A stretch of 64,000 bases of DNA, from contig NZ_JAEFCA010000005.1 in NCBI RefSeq assembly GCF_016405855.1, forward strand, positions 1-64,000, given 5' to 3'. The DNA comes from Flavobacterium sp. IB48 (GTDB taxonomy: Bacteria; Bacteroidota; Bacteroidia; Flavobacteriales; Flavobacteriaceae). Positions 9,003 to 16,419 of the stretch are shown here, in pieces (position 1 is the first letter of the stretch; the number at the start of each line of letters is the position of its first letter). Under the pieces are notes generated by a model, which was not told where the DNA came from, did no database searches, and was given only the letters and a program-made list of their open reading frames with translations. A program made the translations under genes and the position numbers.

Positions 9003-9701
9003 TTACGACATGTACAATCTTGAATAAAGTCTCTCATGTTGCATACATCGAATATCAAACGCAATGCTGCAAAGACCAACAAGTTCTCTGTCGATTGTTA
9101 AGGTTTCTTTTGCTAATTTTTTAATCAGCGGTTGCAATTCGAATAAAACATCTTGTCCATCTAGTTGCCCTAACGGAACTAGCTTAACCGAATTGGTAAT
9201 CATTCCGATTGTGGCATTGTAGTAGAATGCAAATAAGGCTTCATCTAGTGGAATTTCTAATAGCTGTGCATAGATTCCAAAAGCGATGCAATAATGTGCT
9301 GTTGCTTCTTTATTGGCAATTGCTTGTTCATAATCGCTAATAAGATCAAAAGCTTTTTGTCTTCTAAAAATCTTAATTAATCGAATTCCTAATTTCTGAC
9401 TTGCCTCTCGTATCTCTCGCGGACTCTTTAAAGCACTGCATTCTTGATCTAATTTTATTATCGTCTCTAAATCATTTTCTGCAGCAGCTACGTAAGCTAA
9501 TTTTAAGAAAGAGGCATCATTGTATTTTATGTTATACATTAACATGTTTGTTACAAACTCTTTTGCCGAAGCCACCGAATTTACCACTTCATCCTGAACG
9601 TAAGTCTCCAATCCGTTAGAGTGCGTATATCCACCAATTGGCAAAGTTGGGTCTGCCAAATGAAGAAGACTTCCTAAATAAGTGTTTTCTATATTAGTCA
9701 T
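9003..9701 (-). CDS. ureF: Urease accessory protein UreF
   Basis: The 232-residue, largely helical protein carries the UreF hallmark near its start (LADPTLPIGGYTHSNGLE, about 16-33) and a conserved C-terminal region with NSVKLVPLGQLDGQ. UreF bridges UreD and UreG and acts on the GTPase step of nickel loading. The gene overlaps the end of ureE by 8 bp, which points to translational coupling. The call is confident. Confidence 0.9.
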   Translation of the reverse strand: MTNIENTYLGSLLHLADPTLPIGGYTHSNGLETYVQDEVVNSVASAKEFVTNMLMYNIKYNDASFLKLAYVAAAENDLETIIKLDQECSALKSPREIREASQKLGIRLIKIFRRQKAFDLISDYEQAIANKEATAHYCIAFGIYAQLLEIPLDEALFAFYYNATIGMITNSVKLVPLGQLDGQDVLFELQPLIKKLAKETLTIDRELVGLCSIAFDIRCMQHERLYSRLYMS

Positions 9702-10197
9702 TTGAAGAAGCCATGTTTAGGATTTTTGTAAAAAGAGACGAATTTCCGTGACCATGAGGTGCTACATTCGATTTTAGCAAATGCAAGAGCTTTATCTCCT
9801 GTTTTTCTGGTTTGTATCCACTCGCTTCAAGCCATCTAAACATTGGCATTTCAAAAGGCATCATAATCTGATCATTCTGAATGAATAATGGAAGATGTTT
9901 ATTTCCAATTTCATAGCAAATGGTTCCCATTTCTAATAAAGATGAAGGTGTCATTACAATCGCTTCACAAGGTTTAATATTTACAACAATCGCTTTTTTA
10001 TCATCTTGAAAAAGAATGTCATCTTGATTCAATCGCTGTCCTTCCTGAATAAACTTAATCGCTATTTCAACTCCTGAATTTGTTCGCTTGCGCTGAATTC
10101 TCTTAGTAGTTTCAAACCATTCAATTTCAAGAAGATCGATCTCAAGACCTTCAATTGAATGTGTTTTTGTATTACCTATTATCTGTTGTATAATCAT
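9694..10197 (-). CDS. ureE: Urease nickel metallochaperone UreE
   Basis: The 167-residue protein has the two-domain UreE layout. There is an N-terminal peptide-binding-like domain (about 1-75) and a C-terminal metal-binding domain (about 80-150) with the family GNKHLPLF motif, whose His101 is the likely nickel ligand at the dimer interface. The C-terminus has only a short HGHG instead of the long His tail of Klebsiella UreE. The start overlaps the stop of the upstream beta-barrel gene by one base, and the end overlaps ureF. The call is confident. Confidence 0.88.
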   Translation of the reverse strand: MIIQQIIGNTKTHSIEGLEIDLLEIEWFETTKRIQRKRTNSGVEIAIKFIQEGQRLNQDDILFQDDKKAIVVNIKPCEAIVMTPSSLLEMGTICYEIGNKHLPLFIQNDQIMMPFEMPMFRWLEASGYKPEKQEIKLLHLLKSNVAPHGHGNSSLFTKILNMASSND

Positions 10198-10784
10198 TAT
10201 TTCGATTTTTTAAGGGAAATGTTTTTTGAAACTCCTAATCCGAATGTTGATCCATTTATTCCGGCAACAAATGTTCGATTACTCGTTTTATTTGCATCAT
10301 TTCCTGTAGTATTTTCATATGATAATTCACAGAACTTCGCTTTTAGCGCCCATCCATGACCAAGAAGTACGGCAACAATTGGGTATATTCTTCCCAGATA
10401 ACCGTTGTAGCTATAAGATCCTGGAGTATTCATAAGCGTATTTCCCCATACATAATACGCGTCAGCCTGAGCGATGATGGCAAAATGATCTCCAATATTC
10501 CAAGAGTCACTGTAAAAAGGACCGATTTCGTGTTTAGAGTCGGTAAGATTTCCTGCTGCGTTTTTCTCTTGATCAAAAGCAAAATTCATCCCTGCAACAA
10601 CATGATCATTAAAAAAATATCCTACTCCAATTGGGTTTGCACCAAAACTACTTCCTGTATTATTATTGTCTTTATAAGTTAAAGAACCATAAAGCATTAA
10701 AGATCCTTTCTGTGCATGAACCGTTGTTAAAGATGTGCATACTAAGAGAAGAATTAGACCCAAATTAATTTTCCAACTATTCAT
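10197..10784 (-). CDS. Outer-membrane beta-barrel protein within the urease operon
   Basis: The 195-residue product has a signal peptide (cleavage after VHAQ, about residue 25). A small beta-barrel pattern follows (GANPIGVGYFFNDHVVAGMNFAF), with strand-length alternation to the C-terminus. It is similar in style to opacity/OmpW-like eight-stranded barrels. Its gene lies between ureC and ureE and overlaps ureE by one base, so it is a true member of the operon. A secreted barrel is not a standard urease component. A porin-like role for urea or nickel is possible but unproven. Confidence 0.7.
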   Translation of the reverse strand: MNSWKINLGLILLLVCTSLTTVHAQKGSLMLYGSLTYKDNNNTGSSFGANPIGVGYFFNDHVVAGMNFAFDQEKNAAGNLTDSKHEIGPFYSDSWNIGDHFAIIAQADAYYVWGNTLMNTPGSYSYNGYLGRIYPIVAVLLGHGWALKAKFCELSYENTTGNDANKTSNRTFVAGINGSTFGLGVSKNISLKKSK

Positions 10785-10864
10785 AAATTCTTTTTTGTGT
10801 TTTTATCTAATCTTACTGCAACAAGATAAATTGCCGCAGTAAGAAGTAGAATAACAGTTATTAA

Positions 10865-12586
10865 TTAAAACAAGTAGTATAATTGTGCTAATGGAAGTTT
10901 ATCCACAGGTTCGCAAGTGATTTTTTCTCCATCGATTGTCACGGTATAGTTTTCAGCATTTACCATGATTTCTGGAGTTGCGTTATTATGAATCATATCA
11001 GCCTTGCCAATGTTTCTGCAATTTGAAACAGCTAGTAATTTCTTTTCCAAACCATATTCTTCGGCAATATTATTGTCGATACCAGCTTGAGAAACAAAGG
11101 TGAAAACTGTTTTGGTCAATGCTTTTCCATACGTTCCAAACATATTACGCATAATGATAGGCTGCGGTGTTGGAATAGAAGCATTAGCATCCCCCATTTT
11201 GCTTGCGGCAATAAAACCTCCTTTTACGATAATTTCTGGTTTAACTCCAAATAATGAAGGTTTCCAAATTACCAAGTCAGCAATTTTGCCTGCTTCTATT
11301 GACCCAACATAATTAGAAATTCCATGCGCGATTGCAGGATTGATTGTATATTTAGACACATATCTTTTTGCACGATAGTTATCGTTTTTGTTTGCTGCAT
11401 CTTCAGCCAAATATCCTTTCTGTTTCTTCATCTTATCCGCTGTTTGCCATGTACGAGTAATTACCTCTCCTACACGTCCCATAGCCTGAGAATCAGAACT
11501 CATGATACTGAAAACTCCCATATCTTGAAGTACATCTTCTGCAGCAATAGTTTCTGGACGAATACGTGAATCTGCAAAAGCTACATCTTCTGGGATTTTT
11601 GGACTTAAGTGATGGCAAACCATCAACATATCTAGGTGCTCATCGATAGTATTTGTTGTATAAGGTCTTGTTGGATTTGTAGACGCTGGCAATACATTTG
11701 GATACATTGCCGCCTTGATAATATCTGGCGCGTGACCACCTCCTGCTCCTTCTGTATGGAAGGTGTGAATAACACGTCCTGCAATAGCGTTCATAGTATC
11801 TTCAAGGAACCCTCCCTCATTAAGTGTATCAGTGTGAATGGCTACTTGCACATCATACTTGTCAGCCACTTTTAAAGAAGCGTCGATTACAGCTGGAGTT
11901 GCTCCCCAATCTTCATGGATTTTTACTCCTAATGCACCTGCTTCAATTTGCTCTTCAATTGGAGCTTCTGTAGCTACATTTCCTTTTCCAAAAAAACCAA
12001 CATTTACAGGAAATGCTTCTGCAGCCTGCAACATTCTCTTAATGTTGTGTTGCCCTGGAGTAACAGTTGTTGCATTTGTCCCATCAGCAGGACCAGTTCC
12101 ACCACCAATCATAGTAGTAACTCCACTATACAAAGCTGTTTCTATTTGAGTAGGACTGATAAAATGTATGTGTGTATCAATTCCCCCAGCTGTAACAATA
12201 TATCCGTGACCGCCATGAACTTCTGTCGAAGCTCCGATAATCATGCCAGGTGTAATATTGTCCATGGTATCTGGATTTCCAGCTCTACCAACTCCAACAA
12301 TTTTTCCATCTTTAATACCAATATCTCCTTTTACAATTCCCCAGTGATCAATAATTGTAGCTCCTGTAATTACAAAATCTAGAACACCTCCATCACGTAA
12401 AGCTGTCGAAGATTGGCACATACCATCTCTAACCGTTTTTCCTCCACCAAATTTTGCTTCATCACCATAAGAGCAGAAATCCTTTTCAATTTCAATAATA
12501 ATCTCTGTATCTCCTAAACGTATTTGATCTCCTACTGTTGGACCAAAAATACTTGTATAATTTTTTCTAGTTACTTCTAAACTCAT
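10865..12586 (-). CDS. ureC: Urease alpha subunit (catalytic)
   Basis: UreC holds the dinuclear nickel site that hydrolyses urea to ammonia and carbamate. The 573-residue protein is full length. It has nickel ligands H139 and H141 (THIHF), the carbamylated K222 (GVKIHEDWG), H251, H277 and D365, and the flap motif VCHHLSP with C324 and the catalytic-flap His. It overlaps ureB by 4 bp (ATGA), as in a coupled ureABC cluster. All catalytic residues are in place, so an active enzyme is expected. Confidence 0.98.
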   Translation of the reverse strand: MSLEVTRKNYTSIFGPTVGDQIRLGDTEIIIEIEKDFCSYGDEAKFGGGKTVRDGMCQSSTALRDGGVLDFVITGATIIDHWGIVKGDIGIKDGKIVGVGRAGNPDTMDNITPGMIIGASTEVHGGHGYIVTAGGIDTHIHFISPTQIETALYSGVTTMIGGGTGPADGTNATTVTPGQHNIKRMLQAAEAFPVNVGFFGKGNVATEAPIEEQIEAGALGVKIHEDWGATPAVIDASLKVADKYDVQVAIHTDTLNEGGFLEDTMNAIAGRVIHTFHTEGAGGGHAPDIIKAAMYPNVLPASTNPTRPYTTNTIDEHLDMLMVCHHLSPKIPEDVAFADSRIRPETIAAEDVLQDMGVFSIMSSDSQAMGRVGEVITRTWQTADKMKKQKGYLAEDAANKNDNYRAKRYVSKYTINPAIAHGISNYVGSIEAGKIADLVIWKPSLFGVKPEIIVKGGFIAASKMGDANASIPTPQPIIMRNMFGTYGKALTKTVFTFVSQAGIDNNIAEEYGLEKKLLAVSNCRNIGKADMIHNNATPEIMVNAENYTVTIDGEKITCEPVDKLPLAQLYYLF

Positions 12587-12954
12587 GATTTCACATTTTT
12601 AAATTTCCCTTCTTCTAAGCGTTCTAATGCAAGAGCTTTATTATGCGGTGATAAATCTCCATCCACTAAATTGTTGTGACCATAGATTTTTTGATTTCCT
12701 CCAAATTGGGTCAGCTCAACTTCTTTCTCTTCTCCTGGCTCAAACCTCACTGCTGTACTGGCAATAATGTTTAATCGCATTCCGAATGCTTTTTCTCTGT
12801 CAAATGACATCATTCTATTCACTTCAAAAAAGTGAAAATGTGAACCTACCTGGATTGGTCTGTCTCCGGTATTGGTAACTTTTATAGTTAACGTTTCACG
12901 GCTATCATTACAGATAATATTATTATCTTTTAATATAATTTCTCCTGGAATCAT
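12583..12954 (-). CDS. ureB: Urease beta subunit
   Basis: The 123-residue product starts with the family signature MIPGEI and contains VGSHFHFFEVN (about 57-67) and KAFGMRLNI, the hallmarks of UreB. It is a separate polypeptide here, not fused to UreA as in Helicobacter. It forms the structural part of the (UreABC)3 enzyme. The gene lies 18 bp after ureA and overlaps ureC by 4 bp. Confidence 0.96.
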   Translation of the reverse strand: MIPGEIILKDNNIICNDSRETLTIKVTNTGDRPIQVGSHFHFFEVNRMMSFDREKAFGMRLNIIASTAVRFEPGEEKEVELTQFGGNQKIYGHNNLVDGDLSPHNKALALERLEEGKFKNVKS

Positions 12955-12972
12955 TGTTAGTATTTTTTAGAT

Positions 12973-13275
12973 TTATCGCACAGGATTGTGCACTGTTACA
13001 AGTTTGGTACCATCTGGAAATGTGGCTTCAATCTGTATGTCATGAATCATTTCCGCAACACCATCCATTACATCTTCTTTTCGAAGCAAGGTCGCTCCAT
13101 ATTGCATTAATTCGGCTACGGTCTTGCCGTCTCGTGCACGTTCCATTAGTTCACTGCTAATAAGAGCAATGGTTTCAGGATAATTTAGTTTTAAGCCTCG
13201 GGCTTTTCTCTTTTGAGCTAGTTCGCCTGCTGTATGCAGCATTAGCTTTTCGATTTCTCTAGGTGTTAAATGCAT
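12973..13275 (-). CDS. ureA: Urease gamma subunit
   Basis: This 100-residue protein has the standard UreA start (MHLTPREIEKLMLHTAGELA) and the conserved GKTVAELMQYG and PDGTKLVTVHNPVR endings. It is the smallest structural subunit of urease. It is the first gene of the urease run; about 340 bp without a gene lie upstream, so the operon promoter should be there. The length is exactly that expected. Confidence 0.96.
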   Translation of the reverse strand: MHLTPREIEKLMLHTAGELAQKRKARGLKLNYPETIALISSELMERARDGKTVAELMQYGATLLRKEDVMDGVAEMIHDIQIEATFPDGTKLVTVHNPVR

Positions 13276-13615
13276 AATAAAAATATTTTAGTTAAAAAAT
13301 AACATGTGGCATTGAAAGCTGCATAACTGATTTCTTTAAATCAATTATGGCTTTTCATTTGTAATAAAAATGGAAGGAGGTGAAATCAAGGCAATAATTG
13401 CCCAATCCAAATAGAATACTAGTTGGACAACTCTAACGGTGCATTTTATATAAAGGCGTACACCAGCCTTATTTACTGCAAAATATACTATGCACTTAAT
13501 AGAAAACGTTTATCTTTTTTCTATTAAAATATTGGCATGCTTTTTCACTCCTGATAAAAAAATACATTTTATCAGGAACGCAATGCGCTAAATTTGAATT
13601 AAGCAGTAAGGAGAA
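13276..13615. other. Intergenic region upstream of ureA
   Basis: This 340 bp region should contain the urease promoter. I could not find a clean TAnnTTTG box on the minus strand. The only clear structure is the 10 bp inverted repeat at 13551-13577. Confidence 0.5.
13551..13577 (-). terminator. Hairpin downstream of the hypothetical gene, possible terminator
   Basis: CCTGATAAAA and TTTTATCAGG form a perfect 10 bp inverted repeat with a 7-base loop. It lies about 40 bp beyond the stop of the minus-strand gene at 13616. There is no T-run after the stem on the minus strand, so termination is only possible, and an operator for ureA is an alternative. Confidence 0.4.
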
Positions 13616-14008
13616 TTAAATGTGGATTTTTAAACTATGAAATAGGATATTTCTTGACATGTTTCGAAAAGGAGTTATGTTTCGCTCCAATAATCCTTGG
13701 GTGTTTAATTTTACACTTTCTATGTAAACAAAACAATTGTCTCTTAAACTTTTGCCATTTAAATGTAGTGGAGATGCAAGTACAGTACTAGTACATTTTT
13801 CCGTTTCAGAAGTATTCTCTAATAAGACAAATTTTAATGGGTTGGACTCTGAAAGTGCCTTTTCAAAAATTGCTTTACTAGGGGTTGGAATCTCAAAAAC
13901 CGACTCTGTTGTGATATAACTATTTGCCTTAGTTACAATAGCATTGCTATAACTATTTGGGATAGTTAAAAGACAAATTTGTAAAAAAAGAATATAAGCT
14001 AACTTCAT
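13616..14008 (-). CDS. Small secreted protein of unknown function
   Basis: I do not recognise this 130-residue protein. It has a convincing signal peptide (about 1-21, hydrophobic core YILFLQICLLTIP, cleavage near SYS). The mature part is about 109 residues with two cysteines (in EKCTST and RDNCFVY) that could form a disulphide, and no transmembrane segment. Its leader carries a -7 box and a near-perfect inverted repeat (see separate entries), which supports it being expressed. It is not obviously part of the urease operon, since 357 bp separate it from ureA. Confidence 0.5.
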   Translation of the reverse strand: MKLAYILFLQICLLTIPNSYSNAIVTKANSYITTESVFEIPTPSKAIFEKALSESNPLKFVLLENTSETEKCTSTVLASPLHLNGKSLRDNCFVYIESVKLNTQGLLERNITPFRNMSRNILFHSLKIHI

Positions 14009-14018
14009 CGGAAGACTT

Positions 14019-14050
14019 CAAGTATTAAAGGATTGTTCCTTTTATACTTG
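14019..14050 (-). promoter_or_regulatory. Inverted repeat in the leader of the hypothetical gene
   Basis: Two 14 bp arms (14019-14032 and 14037-14050) are complementary with a single mismatch around a 4-base loop. They lie between the -7 box at 14051-14058 and the start codon at 14008. They could be an operator or an RNA hairpin in the 5' leader. Confidence 0.5.
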
Positions 14051-14058
14051 CAAATTTA
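14051..14058 (-). promoter_or_regulatory. Putative -7 promoter box for the hypothetical gene
   Basis: The minus strand reads TAAATTTG, a full match to TAnnTTTG, 43 bp before the start codon. No good -33 element is found at the usual 19-20 bp spacing. Confidence 0.35.
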
Positions 14059-14704
<646 letters not shown>

Positions 14705-15298
14705 ATGAAAATAGGAATCATTGGCATTGGAAGCCTGACGTTAGAACTGGCTCAAAGAGCAACATCTACTGGCTATGAAGTACTCATAAATCATCCTCGT
14801 GGCAATTCATTAATTCAAGAAACAGTAAATCAAACCATAAAAGGTGCAAAACTTGTTTCATTGGAGGAAGCTGCTTCAACTGATATCACTATACTTTTTG
14901 TACCGAGAGAAAGTCTAGAACATACTATTAGCAGGTTGCCAGATATGTCTGGAAAAATCATACTGCATACGAGCGGACTTATTTTTAATCCAAAACTTCT
15001 GGTGTCTAGTGTTACCAGTTCTCTTACTTACCAAATCACCGCTTCACTCCTTCCTGAGGCTAATGTGGTAAAACTATTTAATCCTGTCGTGCTAAATCAA
15101 AGAAAAACGGCTCTTTTGACCGAAAAGAAAGATGATATTTATTTCGCTGGCGAAAATGAGCTATCAAAAAACAAAATCAAAACTTTTTTAAATAATTTAG
15201 AATTTCAGCCTATCGATCTTTCTGTAAAGCTGAAACTTCAATCTGCTCTAATCAAAGAAAACAATACTTTAATAAATCACTGGCATAAGCTCTCATAG
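14705..15298 (+). CDS. NAD(P)-binding oxidoreductase, F420-dependent NADP reductase-like
   Basis: The 197-residue cytosolic protein opens with a Rossmann nucleotide-binding motif (IGIIGIGSLTLELA, residues 3-16) and has the overall pattern of the NADP oxidoreductase/coenzyme F420-dependent family, including a second strand ending in INHPRG that could bind the NADP phosphate. Flavobacteria do not make F420, so the true substrate is unknown. The gene is monocistronic and followed by a strong terminator. The fold assignment is good; the function is open. Confidence 0.65.
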   Translation: MKIGIIGIGSLTLELAQRATSTGYEVLINHPRGNSLIQETVNQTIKGAKLVSLEEAASTDITILFVPRESLEHTISRLPDMSGKIILHTSGLIFNPKLLVSSVTSSLTYQITASLLPEANVVKLFNPVVLNQRKTALLTEKKDDIYFAGENELSKNKIKTFLNNLEFQPIDLSVKLKLQSALIKENNTLINHWHKLS

Positions 15299-15320
15299 TG
15301 CATTATATAATCATCACAAT

Positions 15321-15350
15321 AAAAAAGCCTGAGAATGCTCAGGCTTTTTT
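15321..15350. terminator. Bidirectional terminator
   Basis: AAAAAAGCCTGAG and CTCAGGCTTTTTT form a stem around a short AATG loop, with an A-run on one side and a T-run on the other. It serves the convergent genes at 14705 (+) and 15376 (-). Confidence 0.9.
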
Positions 15351-15375
15351 ATTAGCAATTTTATCGTGACAATTA

Positions 15376-16032
15376 CTATTTACTGAAATCGTAGCTAAGT
15401 ACAGCACCAAGTCCAAATTGAAACGTCGAAGCATAATCGGTAACTGCTACTGGCCCCCAATAATAGTCCCAATAGTAATCATATCCAACAGCTGCCGACA
15501 TTGATTGCAGATATGCATGAAGATTAACAGATAATGGTGAACTCGTTTTTACTTTTACACCTGCTTTAATTTCCCACGCAAAATATGTTCCGCTGCCGCT
15601 CCTTGGTGTTTCAAGAATTGCGACCCCTGCGCCTGCGCCAAGAAATGGAAGAGCTTTTTGTGAACTTGAGCCAAAATAATACGTGTAATCTGCTAGAATG
15701 TAATTAATAGCTCCCTTATCGTCGCCAGCATTAAGTTGAGTTCCTGCAGGAATAGTGTTACCGCCATTAGCTAAAGTAACTTTTGTATATAAAGGCATTC
15801 TTGAATCTAGTCTATTATATTTTAATTCTATTGAGGCATTATCCATTATAAAATATTCTAAACCTATACCATATTCAAAACCATCTTCTACTCGCGCATA
15901 AGAGGAATCAAAATCTACCTTATCCGAAAAGGTATAACCTCCATATAAATTAAGCAAAAATGACTGAGCGCTTTGTGCTGACATCGCCAGTGACAAGAAA
16001 AAAACAACAATTAATAAATGATACTTTTTCAT
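15376..16032 (-). CDS. Outer-membrane beta-barrel protein (OmpW/OmpA-barrel-like)
   Basis: The 218-residue product has a signal peptide (about 1-20, ending MSAQ). The following sequence has a repeated strand pattern: LNLYGGYTFSDKVDF, then YGIGLEYFIMDNASIELKYN, then a C-terminal FQFGLGAVLSYDF strand. This is typical of eight-stranded barrels of the OmpW/beta-barrel porin-like group. It is a single-gene unit. No ligand or role can be read from the sequence. Confidence 0.7.
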   Translation of the reverse strand: MKKYHLLIVVFFLSLAMSAQSAQSFLLNLYGGYTFSDKVDFDSSYARVEDGFEYGIGLEYFIMDNASIELKYNRLDSRMPLYTKVTLANGGNTIPAGTQLNAGDDKGAINYILADYTYYFGSSSQKALPFLGAGAGVAILETPRSGSGTYFAWEIKAGVKVKTSSPLSVNLHAYLQSMSAAVGYDYYWDYYWGPVAVTDYASTFQFGLGAVLSYDFSK

Positions 16033-16330
16033 AATTTTTAATTTAGATTCATAATAAGTGATTTATTTTTTCCGAGCCCTTATCTTAATTAAAATATTTC
16101 TGTTTTTTATGGCTTCGGTTGTACAGAGGAAAAAAACGCATTATAAAATTTATGATTAATTTGACTGGGCCAAAGTTATCTCACAAAAACATTTTACCAT
16201 AAATAAATGCAGGTAATCATGTTGCAAATTATAAAATGAAACCATTTTCTTATTCTCTATATATCAACTGGTTAACTAAAAAAATAAAAAAGTTTATCTG
16301 TTTTTTGCTAAATTAAATTTCACTCTATAC
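16033..16330. other. Intergenic region upstream of the barrel gene
   Basis: Together with the adjoining terminator this makes a 387 bp gap. It contains the -7 box at 16171-16178. I see nothing else that can be supported. Confidence 0.5.
16171..16178 (-). promoter_or_regulatory. Putative -7 promoter box for the barrel gene
   Basis: The minus strand reads TAACTTTG, a full TAnnTTTG match, about 139 bp before the start codon at 16032. The -33 element is not clear. Confidence 0.35.
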
Positions 16331-16373
16331 ACATAAAAAAAGCCACAAATGAATTTGTGGCTTTTTTTATGTG
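16331..16373 (-). terminator. Terminator of the galactan operon
   Basis: AGCCACAAAT and ATTTGTGGCT form the core stem, extended by complementary A- and T-runs and ACATA/TATGT outer arms. It lies just beyond the GH2 stop codon on the minus strand. Confidence 0.9.
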
Positions 16374-16419
16374 TGACTTGGTGCTTAATTTGGTTTACTA
16401 AAAAATATATTATTTGTTA

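Noticed and set aside
11636..12382. Several open frames on the plus strand inside ureC
   Set aside because: They are antisense to a fully conserved urease subunit and their translations look like low-complexity Cys/Ser/Thr text.
13374..13383. AAGGAGGTGA, a perfect Shine-Dalgarno-like sequence on the plus strand
   Set aside because: No start codon follows at a usable distance and no plus-strand frame opens there; Bacteroidota rarely rely on such sites.
13276..13550. Possible nickel or NikR-type operator before ureA
   Set aside because: The only repeat-like signal, GGTGCA with TACACC around 13439-13464, is short and imperfect and does not match a known nickel operator.
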